Assembly: GCF_014649735.1 (NCBI RefSeq)
Contig: NZ_BMTP01000006.1
Coordinates: forward strand, 124,001-188,000
Source: Streptomyces lavendofoliae
GTDB taxonomy: Bacteria; Actinomycetota; Actinomycetes; Streptomycetales; Streptomycetaceae
Length of the DNA stretch: 64,000 bases
Direction: 5' to 3'
Shown here: positions 43,571 through 52,711 of the stretch, in pieces
Layout of the letters: every line of letters begins with the position of its first letter
Numbering within the stretch: position 1 is the stretch's first letter
The notes under the pieces: model-generated
The model's input: only the letters and a program-made list of their open reading frames with translations
What the model was told of the DNA's origin: nothing
Databases searched by the model: none
Program-made: the position numbers and the translations under genes

Positions 43571-44068
43571 ATGAGTGCGCATATGACAGGTCGCGGCGCC
43601 GCCGGCCGGCCGGCCGGGCCGCCGGTCCCGATCAGGCGGGCGACCGCCCGGGACGCGAAGCGGCTGACCTCGCTGGTGCGGAAGTCGCGCGCGTACGAGG
43701 GGCGCTACGCGCCGATGGTGGCGGGGTATCGGGTGGGACCCGACTACATCGACACCCATGAGGTCCATGTGGCCGTGGGCGAGGACGAGCGGGTGCTGGG
43801 TTTCTACGCGCTCGTCCTGTCCCCGCCCGAGCTGGACCTGCTGTTCGTCGCGGACGCCGCCCAGGGCCTCGGCATCGGCCGCCTGCTCGTCGGGCACATG
43901 GTGGAGCGGGCGCGGGCGGCGGGGGTCGGCGCCGTGCGGGTCGTCTCCCACCCGCCCGCCGAGGGCTTCTACCTCGGCGTGGGCGCGCGGCGGGTCGGCA
44001 CGGTGAGCGCCGACCCGCCGGCCGTGATGTGGGACCGCCCCGAGCTGGTCATCCCGGTCGCCCCATAG
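43571..44068 (+). CDS. GNAT-family N-acetyltransferase
   Basis: A 165-residue single GNAT domain: VPIRRATARDAKRLTSLVRK starts the fold; LDLLFVADAAQGLGIGRLLV contains the acetyl-CoA pyrophosphate loop (AxGLGIG); and VVSHPPAEGFYLGVGARRVG is the C-terminal Tyr-containing strand. Substrate unknown. ATG 43571 is used; ATG 43583 is in frame four codons later. Its neighbour downstream is paaK, 141 bases away, with a palindrome between. Confidence 0.82.
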   Translation: MSAHMTGRGAAGRPAGPPVPIRRATARDAKRLTSLVRKSRAYEGRYAPMVAGYRVGPDYIDTHEVHVAVGEDERVLGFYALVLSPPELDLLFVADAAQGLGIGRLLVGHMVERARAAGVGAVRVVSHPPAEGFYLGVGARRVGTVSADPPAVMWDRPELVIPVAP

Positions 44069-44151
44069 GCACGCTCCCCGTCCCGGTGGAGAAAGTGACC
44101 GCCCGCCCCTTGCGATCGCGGCGCCGGGTTGGATTACTGATCCCGGGCGAT

Positions 44152-44169
44152 CGACCGAATGATCGGTCG
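44152..44169. promoter_or_regulatory. palindrome upstream of paaK (candidate TetR-type operator)
   Basis: CGACCGA (44152-44158) and TCGGTCG (44163-44169) form a perfect 7-bp inverted repeat with a 4-base centre, 41 bases before the paaK start. ACCGACCG/CGGTCGG-type palindromes are the operators of TetR-family PaaR repressors in actinobacteria; no such regulator gene is in the window. Confidence 0.4.
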
Positions 44170-44209
44170 TCCGGTTCGGTGGACGCGCGGGAGAACGGGA
44201 GTGCGGCGG

Positions 44210-45505
44210 ATGACGGATTTCCTCGACGCCGGGGAGCGGCTGGACCGGGAGGAACTGGCGGCTCTCCAGCTGGAGCGGCTGCGGGCCACCCTGCGCCACG
44301 CGTACGACAACGTGGGGTTCTACCGGCAGGCGTTCGACGGCGCCGGGCTGCGTCCGGAGGACTGCCGTACGCTCGCCGATCTGGCCCGCTTCCCGTTCAC
44401 CGTCAAGGCGGACCTGCGCGACAACTACCCCTTCGGGATGTTCGCGGTCGAGCGGTCACGGGTGCGGCGGGTGCACGCGTCCAGCGGGACGACCGGCCTG
44501 CCGACCGTCGTCGGGTACACCGACCGCGACCTGGACACCTGGGCCGACGTCGTCGCGCGGTCGATCCGCGCGGCCGGCGGCCGGCCCGGGCACACGGTGC
44601 ACGTGGCGTACGGCTACGGGCTGTTCACGGGCGGCCTCGGGGCGCACTACGGCGCCGAGCGGCTGGGTTGCACCGTCGTACCGGCCTCCGGGGGAATGAC
44701 GGCACGTCAGGTGCAACTGATCCAGGACTTCCGGCCCGAGATCATCATGGTGACGCCGTCGTACATGCTGACGCTGCTCGACGAGTTCGAGCGGCAGGGC
44801 GTCGATCCCCGGTCCACCTCCCTGAAGGTGGGCGTCTTCGGCGCGGAGCCCTGGACGGAGGAGATGCGGCGGGAGATCGAGGAGCGGTTCGCCATCGACG
44901 CCGTCGACATATACGGCCTGTCGGAGGTGATCGGCCCGGGCGTCGCCCAGGAGTGCGTGGAGACGAAGGACGGGCTCCACATCTGGGAGGACCACTTCTA
45001 CCCGGAGGTGGTCGACCCGTTCACGGGCGAGGTGGTGCCCGACGGCGAGCGGGGTGAGCTGGTGTTCACCTCGCTCACCAAGGAGGCCATGCCCGTCGTC
45101 CGGTACCGGACGCGTGACCTGACGCGGCTGCTGCCGGGCACGGCGCGGCCGGCGTTCCGGCGGATGGAGAAGGTCACGGGGCGCAGTGACGACATGGTGA
45201 TCCTGCGCGGCGTCAACCTCTTCCCCACGCAGATCGAGGAGATCGTGCTCCGTACGCCGGGGCTCGCCCCGCACTTCCAGCTGCGCCTGACCAGGGACGG
45301 GCGCCTCGACGCGCTCACCGTACGCGCGGAGGCCCGGGCGGACGCCACCGCCGAGGCGCGCGCGGAGGCGGCGCGGGCGGTCGCGGCGGCCGTCAAGGAC
45401 GGCATCGGGGTCTCCGTCGCGGTGGAGGTGGTCGACCCGGAGACGCTGGAGCGCTCGGTGGGGAAGATCAGGCGGATCGTGGACCTGCGCGATGCCACCC
45501 CGTGA
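44210..45505 (+). CDS. paaK: phenylacetate-CoA ligase
   Basis: A 431-residue AMP-forming ligase that activates phenylacetate (or an aryl acid) to its CoA thioester. Family motifs: FPFTVKADLRDNYPFGMF, the P-loop HASSGTTGLPTVVGYT, VFGAEPWTEEMRREIEE, DIYGLSEVIGPGVAQEC, RTRDLTRLLPG, and GVNLFPTQIEEIVL. Length matches PaaK. ATG 44210 has GGGAG about 9 bases upstream. The ring-epoxidase genes paaABCDE are not adjacent, so it acts alone or with genes elsewhere. Confidence 0.92.
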   Translation: MTDFLDAGERLDREELAALQLERLRATLRHAYDNVGFYRQAFDGAGLRPEDCRTLADLARFPFTVKADLRDNYPFGMFAVERSRVRRVHASSGTTGLPTVVGYTDRDLDTWADVVARSIRAAGGRPGHTVHVAYGYGLFTGGLGAHYGAERLGCTVVPASGGMTARQVQLIQDFRPEIIMVTPSYMLTLLDEFERQGVDPRSTSLKVGVFGAEPWTEEMRREIEERFAIDAVDIYGLSEVIGPGVAQECVETKDGLHIWEDHFYPEVVDPFTGEVVPDGERGELVFTSLTKEAMPVVRYRTRDLTRLLPGTARPAFRRMEKVTGRSDDMVILRGVNLFPTQIEEIVLRTPGLAPHFQLRLTRDGRLDALTVRAEARADATAEARAEAARAVAAAVKDGIGVSVAVEVVDPETLERSVGKIRRIVDLRDATP

Positions 45506-45647
45506 GGTGGGCCGTACAGGACGGGAACGGTCCCGTACGCGTCCTGCCGTCGCCCCATGACCACGGAAACGGACGACCGGGGCGTCACCCGCCGGTGCGT
45601 CATGGGCGCATGAACGACCACGGGGGACGGCGGGAAGAGCCGACGAG

Positions 45648-46619
45648 CTACGCGTTGCCGCCGCCGGTGACGGCGGTGCGGGCTCTGCGGAAGGTGCGCC
45701 GGTAGGCGTCCGGCGGCACGCCCACGCTGCGCTGGAAGTGCCGGCGCAGCGTGGTGGCGGTGCCCATGCCGGTGGCCGCGGCGATCGCGTCGACCGTGTC
45801 GTCGGTGGTCTCCAGCAGCTCCTGGGCCCGGTGGACGCGCTGGGCCAGCAGCCAGCGCAGCGGCGTCGTGCCGGTGACCGCGGTGAAGTGCCGGGCCAGG
45901 CTGCGGGAGCTCATGTTCGCCCGGCGGGCCAGTTCCTCCACGGTGAGCGGCTGGTCGAGGCGCTGCATCACCCAGCACAGCAGCTCGGCCAGGGAGTGGT
46001 CGCGCGGCTCGGGCAGCGGGGTGGCGACGAACTGGGCCTGGCCGCCGGACCGGTGGGGCGGGACGACCAGGCGGCGGGCCACCTGGTTGGCCACCACCGA
46101 GCCGTGGTCGAGGCGGACCAGGTGCAGGCACAGGTCCATGGCGGCGGCCTTGCCGGCGGAGGTCAGCACCCGGTCGTCGTCGACGTACAGGACGTCCGCG
46201 TCGACCCGGACACGCGGGTACCTGGCCGCCAGCGCCTCGGCATGCACCCAGTGCGTCGTGGCGCGCCGCCCGTCGAGCAGGCCGGCGGCGGCCAGAACGA
46301 ACGCGCCGGTGCACAGGGACGCCACGCGGGCGCCCGCCTCGTACGCGGCGCGCACGGCGTCGACCAGTTCGGCGGCCGGCTCCTCGTCGGGGTCGGGGCA
46401 CGCCGGGACGATCACCGTGTCGGCCTGCGCGAGGTGGTCGAGGCCGTGGTCGGGTTCCAGGAGGAACCGCCCGCCGACCGGGACGGTGGCCGGGCCGCAG
46501 ACGCGGAAGTCGTACCAGGGGTCGGCGAGGTCGGAGCGGTCGACGCCGAAGACGTCGCACGCGGCGGCGAGCTCGAAGTGCGGGACTCCGGCCGTGACGG
46601 CCAGTGCGACGGTCCTCAT
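45648..46619 (-). CDS. GlxA/FtrA-type AraC-family transcriptional regulator
   Basis: A 323-residue regulator. Residues 1-175 form a DJ-1/PfpI-like ligand-sensing fold with the nucleophile elbow ASLCTGAFVLAAAGLLDG. The C-terminal 100 residues hold the AraC double HTH (LTVEELARRANMSSRSLARH, DTVDAIAAATGMGTATTLRR, VGVPPDAYRRTF). Members react to amides, aldehydes or amino acids; the target is not evident. ATG 46619 is the family start (RTVALAVTAGVPHFELAAA). The gene converges with paaK and borders the MITE-like element at its 5' side. Confidence 0.9.
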   Translation of the reverse strand: MRTVALAVTAGVPHFELAAACDVFGVDRSDLADPWYDFRVCGPATVPVGGRFLLEPDHGLDHLAQADTVIVPACPDPDEEPAAELVDAVRAAYEAGARVASLCTGAFVLAAAGLLDGRRATTHWVHAEALAARYPRVRVDADVLYVDDDRVLTSAGKAAAMDLCLHLVRLDHGSVVANQVARRLVVPPHRSGGQAQFVATPLPEPRDHSLAELLCWVMQRLDQPLTVEELARRANMSSRSLARHFTAVTGTTPLRWLLAQRVHRAQELLETTDDTVDAIAAATGMGTATTLRRHFQRSVGVPPDAYRRTFRRARTAVTGGGNA

Positions 46620-46812
46620 GGGCCGGAAGTGTACGGACGACGACGGCGCCACCGCTCCCGGCGGGCGCCGGAGCGGGCGGGAGGCGCGGTGGCCGGACGG
46701 CGGGCGAAAGGCGCGGTGGCTGGGCGCGGGCGGGGGACCGGACGGCGGGCGAGCCGGCGGCAGGCGCGGCGGGACGGCCCGGCGGGAAGGCCGGACAGGG
46801 GGCGGTCGGCCC
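46620..46812. other. upstream region of the AraC-type gene
   Basis: Repetitive GC-rich sequence with several GGACGGCGGGCGA and GCGGTGGCxGG units (46670-46760). It must contain the promoter of the minus-strand regulator. No gene is seen; the MITE-like element begins directly to its right. Confidence 0.3.
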
Positions 46813-46992
46813 AGGGCCTGTCCTCGGGATCAGGCCGGTCAGGGAGCGGGGTCCGGCGCGTGCGGACCCAAGGCGGAGGAGGGAGTCTCCCCCGTTGCCC
46901 GAAGGGCAAGGGGGCCATTGATGACCGGCGACAACGCGGCAGACGCGCGTGCCGCGGGGCGCGAGTCCGGCACGATCCGGAAGGCAGGCCCT
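46813..46992. mobile_element. 180-bp MITE-like element with 19-bp terminal inverted repeats
   Basis: Left end AGGGCCTGTCCTCGGGATC (46813-46831); right end GATCCGGAAGGCAGGCCCT (46974-46992), whose reverse complement AGGGCCTGCCTTCCGGATC matches the left end at 14-15 of 19 positions. The interior has no gene but contains a hairpin CCCCGTTGCCCGAAGGGCAAGG (46891-46912). The right end lies inside the TAG stop of the adjacent nuclease gene. The right junction reads CCCTAG, which suggests insertion at CTAG; the left junction CCAG would be a decayed copy. Confidence 0.5.
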
Positions 46993-47674
46993 AGCAGCCG
47001 GCGTCCGGGAGGGGGGACGGGACGGGCTGGAGCCAGGGCGCCGGGCCGGTGCCGTCCGTCCAGGCGTCGAGGCCCGCGCCGTCGACGCAGAGGATGCCGC
47101 ACTGGGCGGCGTACTGCGCGGCGGGCTCGGTGTACTCGCTGGTGGTCACGACGGCGGCGACATGGGCCTCGTGGACGGCGAAGCAGGTGCCACCGAACCG
47201 CTGGACGTCCTGCGAGCCCACCTTGTTGTCCGGTCCGTACGCCTTGCACTGGATGACGACGCGCCGCCCGTCCGGGGCTGTCGCCACCACGTCGGCGCCC
47301 AGGTCCCCCGCGCCGCCGACGACCTCGACGTCCAGGCAGCCGTCCCGTACGCACAGGTCCGCGACGGCCTGCTCGAAGGCGTCCGCGTCAAGGGCCGCGT
47401 AGTCCACGCGTAGCGCGGGGGGCGGGGGCGGGGCGACCGCGACGCGGCGCAGCCGGGCGGCGCGGACCAGGACCGAGGCCACCAGCAGGGTGCCCGCCAC
47501 GGCCAGCAGGGCGGCGGGCAGGTCGGCGGAGTCGCCGACGGCGGCCCGTGCCATCACTCCGGCACCGCACAGGAAGATGGCGACCAGACCGAAGCCGAGC
47601 GCGGTCTCCCGCAGGCTGAAGCCCGCGCGGCGGCTGGGACGGTCGGTGCGTGGCCTGCGGACGGGTATCGCCAT
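46991..47674 (-). CDS. membrane-anchored Mrr-type restriction-endonuclease-fold protein
   Basis: A 227-residue protein: basic N-terminus, two hydrophobic helices (ETALGFGLVAIFLCGAGVMA, LPAALLAVAGTLLVASVLV), then an Mrr-like PD-(D/E)xK nuclease domain at about 90-210 with DAFEQAVADLC, the metal Asp in AGDLGADVVATAPDGRRV, the catalytic VVIQCKAYG, and HVAAVVTTSEYTEPAAQYA. Family members cut modified or foreign DNA; a membrane-attached form suggests action near the envelope, but no methylase partner is present. GAAGGGAG precedes the ATG. The stop codon TAG is formed at the end of the MITE-like element, so the native C-terminus may have been different. Confidence 0.85.
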   Translation of the reverse strand: MAIPVRRPRTDRPSRRAGFSLRETALGFGLVAIFLCGAGVMARAAVGDSADLPAALLAVAGTLLVASVLVRAARLRRVAVAPPPPPALRVDYAALDADAFEQAVADLCVRDGCLDVEVVGGAGDLGADVVATAPDGRRVVIQCKAYGPDNKVGSQDVQRFGGTCFAVHEAHVAAVVTTSEYTEPAAQYAAQCGILCVDGAGLDAWTDGTGPAPWLQPVPSPLPDAGC

Positions 47675-47855
47675 CAGCGGGCTCCCTTCTCGTCTCTCGT
47701 ACGCGGATGATCTTGCTCTGCCCGTATGCCCCGTACGGTCCGTTCCGCACCCGCGTCCGGGCCCGGACCGGTGTGCGGCGGTACGGCGGTACGGCCGATG
47801 CGTGGGGGTTCGGATCGGGGGCAGACGACGGTCATTCCGTAAGAGAGGCAGGACG

Positions 47856-48950
47856 ATGGTGCGCAGCGTGGGTGTCGAGGAGGAGCTCCTTCTGGTGGAC
47901 AGCCGAACCGGGGAGCCGAGGGCCTTGTCGACGGCCGTTCTGGCGGCCGCGGCCCGGGACCCCCGGAGCGACGAGGAGGTGTTCGAGAGCGAGCTCCAGC
48001 GGCAGCAGTTGGAGTTCGCCACGAGCCCGCAGACGGTGATGGGTGATCTGGGGGAAGAGATCCGGCGGTGCCGGGCGGAGGCGGCACGGCTCGCCGAGGG
48101 GCTGGACGCCTCGGTCGCCGCGCTGGCGACCTCACCGCTTCCGGTGAGCCCCACCATCGGCACCGGGGAACGCCACCAGTGGCTCAAGGAGCACTTCGGT
48201 CTCACCGCCCAGGAGCAGCTGACGTCCGGTTGCCATGTGCACGTGTCGGTGGAGTCCGACGAGGAGGGTGTTGCGGTCCTGGACCGCATCCGGCCGTGGC
48301 TGCCGGTGCTGCTGGCCATGAGCGCCAACTCGCCGTTCTGGCAGGGTGAGGAGAGCGGGTACGCCAGCTACCGCAACCGGGTGTGGGGCCGCTGGCCGTC
48401 GGCCGGCCCGGTGGAGATCTTCGGCTCCGCCGACCGCTACCACGAGCAGGTCGCCGACATGGTGGCGAGCGGGGTGCTGCGGGACGAGGGCATGATCTAT
48501 TTCGACGCCCGGCTGTCCGCGTCGTACCCGACGGTGGAGATCCGGGTGGCGGACGTCTGCCTCGACGCGTCGACGACGGTGCTGCTGGCGACGCTGATCC
48601 GCGCCCTGGTGGAGACGGCGGCGCGGCAGTGGCGGGACGGCGAACCGCCGGCGCGGCACGGTGTGGCGCTGCTGCGGCTGGCCGTCTGGCGGGCGGCCCG
48701 GTCCGGGCTGGAGGACGAGCTGATCCATCCGGAGACGATGCGTCCGGCGCCGGCGGAGGCCGTGGTACGGGCCCTGTTCGACCACGTCAGGGACGCGCTG
48801 GAGGACAGTGGTGACCTGCTGCCCGCGCAGGACGCGCTCGCCGGGCTGCTGAAGACCGGCACCGGCTCCCGGATCCAGCGGGACCTGCTGGCACGGACGG
48901 GGAGCCTGCGCGAGGTCGTCGCCGAGTGCGTACGCCTCACCCGGAGCTGA
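47856..48950 (+). CDS. YbdK-type carboxylate-amine ligase (glutamate-cysteine ligase family 2)
   Basis: A 364-residue ATP-dependent ligase of the GCS2 family. Typical parts are the N-terminal VGVEEELLLVDSRTGEPRAL, FESELQRQQLEFATSPQTVM, SGCHVHVSVESDEEGVAVLD, LLAMSANSPFWQGEESGYAS and YPTVEIRVADVCLDASTTVL. These join glutamate (or another carboxylate) to an amine; in actinomycetes, which rely on mycothiol, the true product is often unknown. ATG 47856, with AGGACG and GAGAGG upstream, is the natural start. Divergent to the Mrr-type gene. Confidence 0.9.
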   Translation: MVRSVGVEEELLLVDSRTGEPRALSTAVLAAAARDPRSDEEVFESELQRQQLEFATSPQTVMGDLGEEIRRCRAEAARLAEGLDASVAALATSPLPVSPTIGTGERHQWLKEHFGLTAQEQLTSGCHVHVSVESDEEGVAVLDRIRPWLPVLLAMSANSPFWQGEESGYASYRNRVWGRWPSAGPVEIFGSADRYHEQVADMVASGVLRDEGMIYFDARLSASYPTVEIRVADVCLDASTTVLLATLIRALVETAARQWRDGEPPARHGVALLRLAVWRAARSGLEDELIHPETMRPAPAEAVVRALFDHVRDALEDSGDLLPAQDALAGLLKTGTGSRIQRDLLARTGSLREVVAECVRLTRS

Positions 48951-49056
48951 CGGCCGACGGCCGGCGTCCCCCGGGCGGGACGGGCCGGTAGCGGCTCCGG
49001 AAGCGGGGCCGGTTCTCCGGACGGGATGTTGACAGGGCGGGCGCCGGGATGGGTGC

Positions 49057-51564
49057 ATGACCCGACGCGCTGTCATTCCGGTCCCGTTGGGAGGCACGTT
49101 GCTCTTCCGCACCCGCCTGAGAAGACACCTCGTACCGGCCGCCGTCGCGCTCGCGACGGCGGCCGGCACCGCGAGCCCCGCCGTACCCCACGAACGCCAC
49201 GGTCCGTCCGGCGGGGGTCTGTCGGCCGTGATCCGCTACACCGAGTACGGCATCCCGCACATCGTCGCCCGGGGCTACGCCGACCTCGGCTTCGGTACCG
49301 GGTGGGCGCAGGCCGCCGACCAGGTGTGCGTGCTCGCCGACGGCTTCGTCACCGTGCGCGGTGAGCGCTCCCGCCACTTCGGGCCCGACGGCGCCGCCGA
49401 CAGGGCCCTGTCCTCCGCGACGGACAACCTCTCCAGCGACCTGTACTTCCGGGGCGTGCGCGACGCGCGCACCGTGGAGCGCCTGCTCGCCGTTCCCGCG
49501 CCGGCCGGGCCCAGCCGCGAGGCCGAGGAGCTGATGCGCGGCTGGGCGGCCGGGTACAACGCCTGGCTGGCGCGGAACCGCATCACCGACCCGGCGTGCG
49601 CGGGCGCCGAATGGGTCCGCCCGGTCACCGCTCTGGACGTCGCCCGGCGCGGCTTCGCCCTGGCGGTGCTGGGCGGGCAGGGGCGCGCCGTCGACGGCAT
49701 CACGACCGCCCGTCCACCGGGCGGCGACCCCGCCGCATCACCCGCCCGCCCGGCGCCTCGCGCCGCCGCGACGCCCGCCCCGGCACTCCGCGGTCCGGCC
49801 GGACCGGGAACCGCCGACCCGGCCGGACCGGAGACCGCCGACCCGGTCCGTACCGCGCGGGCGGCCCACGACCTGTTCGCCGCCGACAGCGCCGACATGG
49901 GGTCCAACGCGGTGGCGTTCGGCGGAGGGACGACCGCGAACGGCCGCGGCCTGCTGCTGGGCAACCCGCACTACCCCTGGCACGGCGGCCGGCGCTTCTG
50001 GCAGTCGCAGCAGACCATCCCGGGGGAGCTGAACGTCTCGGGCGGATCGCTGCTCGGCGGAACGGTCGTCAACATCGGCTTCACCGACAAGGTGGCGTGG
50101 AGCCACACGGTCGCCACGGGCGTCCCGCTCAACCTCCACCAGCTGACGCTGGACCCGGCCGACCCCACCGCCTACCTGGTGGACGGCCGCCCGGAGCGGA
50201 TGACGAGGCGGACGGTCACCGTGCCGGTCAAGGGCGGCGCACCGGTGACGCGGACCCAGTGGTGGACCCGGTACGGGCCGGTCGTCACCTCCCTCGGCAC
50301 GTCGCTCCCACTGCCGTGGTCGGCGACGACGGCGTACGCGCTGCACGACCCCAACGCGGCCAACCTGAGAGCCACGGACACCGCGCTGGGCTTCGCCAAG
50401 GCACGCTCGGCCCGCGACGTCCTGGCGGTGTTGCGCCGGACCCAGGGGCTGCCGTGGGTGAACACGGTCGCCGCCGACGCGGGCGGCCACACCCTGTTCA
50501 CCCAGTCGCAGGTGCTCCCCCGCGTCACCGACGACGTCGCGCGACGCTGCTCCACCCCGCTGGGCCGGGCGACGTATCCGGCGTCCGGCGTCGCCGTACT
50601 CGACGGATCGCGGACGGAGTGCGCCCTGGGAGCCGACCCGGGCGCGGTACAGCCGGGGATCCTCGGGCCGTCGCGGATGCCGGTGCTCCAGGACGCGCCG
50701 TACGCGGTCAACTCCAACGACAGCGCGTGGCTGGCCAACGCCGAGCGGCCGCTGACCGGGTACGAGCGGGTGTTCGGGACGGTGGCGACGCCGCGGACGC
50801 TGCGGACCCGCGGCGGCCTGGAGGACGTGGCGGCGATGGCGGCCCGGGGCCGGCTCACGGTGGCCGACCTGCGACGGCAGCAGTTCGCCAACCGGGTGCC
50901 GGCCGGTGACCTGGCTGCGGCCGGGGCGGCTGAGGCGTGCCCGGCGGTGCTGCCGGACGACCCCGCGGCGTGCGACGCCCTCCGGCGCTGGGACCGCACC
51001 ATGGACACCGGCAGCCGGGGCGCACTGCTCTTCGACCGCTTCTGGCGGAAGCTCACGGCGACCGTGCCCGCCACCGCCCTGTGGCGGGTGCCCTTCTCGG
51101 CGGCCGACCCGGTGCGTACCCCGCACACCCTCGACACCTCCTCCCCCGCCTTCGCGAAGGCCCTGCGCGACGCCGTGGCCGAACTGCGCGCGGCCGGGAC
51201 GCCGCTGGACGCGCCGCTCGGCGCCCACCAGTTCGTGGTACGGGGCGGGAAGCGCCTCCCGGTGCCAGGCGGTACCGAGGCGCTCGGCGTGTGGAACAAG
51301 ATCGAACCGGTGTGGGACGCGGCGGCCGGGTCCTACACGGAGGTGGTGCACGGGACGAGCCATGTCCAGGCGGTCGGCTGGGACGGCGGACGGTGCCCGG
51401 TGGCGCGGACGCTGCTGGCGTACTCCCAGTCGTCCGACCCGGCATCGGCGCACTCCGGCGACCAGACGGAGCTGTTCTCGGGCGAGCGGTGGGTACGGGC
51501 ACGCCACTGCGAGCGGGACATCATGGCCGATCCCACGCTCAGGGTGGTCCGCGTCAGGGGCTGA
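49057..51564 (+). CDS. penicillin-acylase family (Ntn) hydrolase, secreted
   Basis: An 835-residue pre-pro-enzyme related to acyl-homoserine-lactone and penicillin acylases. Signal sequence (VPAAVALATAAGTASPA), alpha subunit from VIRYTEYGIPHIVARGYADL, a Pro/Ala-rich spacer with repeated GTADPAGPETADP, and the autocatalytic Ser283 in DMGSNAVAFGG, which becomes the N-terminal nucleophile of the beta subunit. GLLLGNPHYPWHGGRRFWQS and GFTDKVAWSHTVATG carry substrate and oxyanion residues. The long start ATG 49057 is given; a TTG at 49099 with GGGAGG four bases before it would shorten the n-region and is a serious alternative. Substrate (AHL, lipopeptide or beta-lactam) cannot be fixed. Confidence 0.9.
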   Translation: MTRRAVIPVPLGGTLLFRTRLRRHLVPAAVALATAAGTASPAVPHERHGPSGGGLSAVIRYTEYGIPHIVARGYADLGFGTGWAQAADQVCVLADGFVTVRGERSRHFGPDGAADRALSSATDNLSSDLYFRGVRDARTVERLLAVPAPAGPSREAEELMRGWAAGYNAWLARNRITDPACAGAEWVRPVTALDVARRGFALAVLGGQGRAVDGITTARPPGGDPAASPARPAPRAAATPAPALRGPAGPGTADPAGPETADPVRTARAAHDLFAADSADMGSNAVAFGGGTTANGRGLLLGNPHYPWHGGRRFWQSQQTIPGELNVSGGSLLGGTVVNIGFTDKVAWSHTVATGVPLNLHQLTLDPADPTAYLVDGRPERMTRRTVTVPVKGGAPVTRTQWWTRYGPVVTSLGTSLPLPWSATTAYALHDPNAANLRATDTALGFAKARSARDVLAVLRRTQGLPWVNTVAADAGGHTLFTQSQVLPRVTDDVARRCSTPLGRATYPASGVAVLDGSRTECALGADPGAVQPGILGPSRMPVLQDAPYAVNSNDSAWLANAERPLTGYERVFGTVATPRTLRTRGGLEDVAAMAARGRLTVADLRRQQFANRVPAGDLAAAGAAEACPAVLPDDPAACDALRRWDRTMDTGSRGALLFDRFWRKLTATVPATALWRVPFSAADPVRTPHTLDTSSPAFAKALRDAVAELRAAGTPLDAPLGAHQFVVRGGKRLPVPGGTEALGVWNKIEPVWDAAAGSYTEVVHGTSHVQAVGWDGGRCPVARTLLAYSQSSDPASAHSGDQTELFSGERWVRARHCERDIMADPTLRVVRVRG

Positions 51565-52711
51565 ACGAGAGGAACACGAAGGCGGCGAACAGCACCAGGT
51601 GCACGCCGCCCTGGAGGAGGGTGGCTCGTCCGGGCACCACGGTCAGGGCGCTCACCGCCGCGGTGAGCGTCAGCAGGGCCAGGTGCAGCGGTCCCAGACC
51701 GAGGACCAGGGGCCCGGACAGCCAGACCGAGGCGAGCGCGATCGCCGGGACGGTCAGGCCGATGCTGGCGATGGCCGACCCGTACGCCAGGTTGAGGCTG
51801 GTCTGCACCCGGTCGCGGCGGGCGGCCCGCGCGGCCGCCAGGGTCTCGGGCAGCAGCACCATGAGGGCGATGACCACACCGACGACCGCCTTGGGCAGGC
51901 CGGCGGACTCGACCCCGTCCTCGATGGCCGGCGACACCAGTTTGGCGTTGCCGACGACGGCGACGAGGGCGAGCACCAGCAGCCCCAGGCTCCACCACGT
52001 CTCGCGCCGGGTGGGGGACGGGGCGTGCTCGTCGTCCCCGGTGCCGACGCCGTCCCGGGCGACGGGCAGGAAGTAGTCGCGGTGACGGACGGTCTGCACG
52101 GCCACGAAGATCCCGTACAGGCAGAGCGAGGCGACGGCGGCGAAGGCCAGCTGCGTTCCGGTGAACTCGGGGCCCGGCCGGCCGGTGGTGAAGCTGGGCA
52201 GCACCAGTGTCATGGCGGCGAGGGTGATGACGGTGGCGAGCGCGCCGCCCGAGCCCTCGGCGTTGAAGACCGCCACGCGCCTGCGGAGGGTGGCGACGAG
52301 CAGGGAGAGGCCGACGATGCCATTGGTGGTGATCATGACGGCGGCGAAGACGGTGTCCCGGGCGTAGGTGGACGCCTTGTCCCCGCCGTCGGCCATCAGC
52401 ATCACGATGAGGCCCACCTCGATGACGGTCACGGCGACGGCGAGGACGAGCGATCCGAACGGCTCGCCGACGCGGTGGGCGACCACCTCGGCGTGGTGGA
52501 CGGCCGAAAGGACGGAGCCGATGAGACAGAGCCCGGCCACGGCGACGACCGGGCCGGGCAGGTCGCGTCCCCATCCGGCGGCCATGACGAGAACGGCGGC
52601 CACCGGCACCCAGGTGGTCCACCGGCGGGCGAGCCGCGCCCCGGCCGGGCCGGTGCCCCGGTCGCCCGTGCCGGTGTCCGTGTCGGTGCCCGCGCCCGTG
52701 CCGGTACTCAT
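51554..52711 (-). CDS. CaCA-family cation/proton antiporter (ChaA-like)
   Basis: A 385-residue membrane protein with about eleven helices and the two inverted Na_Ca_ex repeats. The alpha-motifs are SLVLAVAVTVIEVGLIVMLM in the first half and VIALMVLLPETLAAARAARR with LNLAYGSAIASIGLTVPAIA in the second; the Glu residues bind cation. Such proteins (E. coli ChaA, y4hA) exchange Ca2+, Na+ or K+ for H+. The N-terminus has a repetitive Thr/Gly/Asp stretch (TGTGAGTDTDTGTG). It converges with the acylase and overlaps its stop by 11 bases. Confidence 0.88.
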   Translation of the reverse strand: MSTGTGAGTDTDTGTGDRGTGPAGARLARRWTTWVPVAAVLVMAAGWGRDLPGPVVAVAGLCLIGSVLSAVHHAEVVAHRVGEPFGSLVLAVAVTVIEVGLIVMLMADGGDKASTYARDTVFAAVMITTNGIVGLSLLVATLRRRVAVFNAEGSGGALATVITLAAMTLVLPSFTTGRPGPEFTGTQLAFAAVASLCLYGIFVAVQTVRHRDYFLPVARDGVGTGDDEHAPSPTRRETWWSLGLLVLALVAVVGNAKLVSPAIEDGVESAGLPKAVVGVVIALMVLLPETLAAARAARRDRVQTSLNLAYGSAIASIGLTVPAIALASVWLSGPLVLGLGPLHLALLTLTAAVSALTVVPGRATLLQGGVHLVLFAAFVFLSFSP

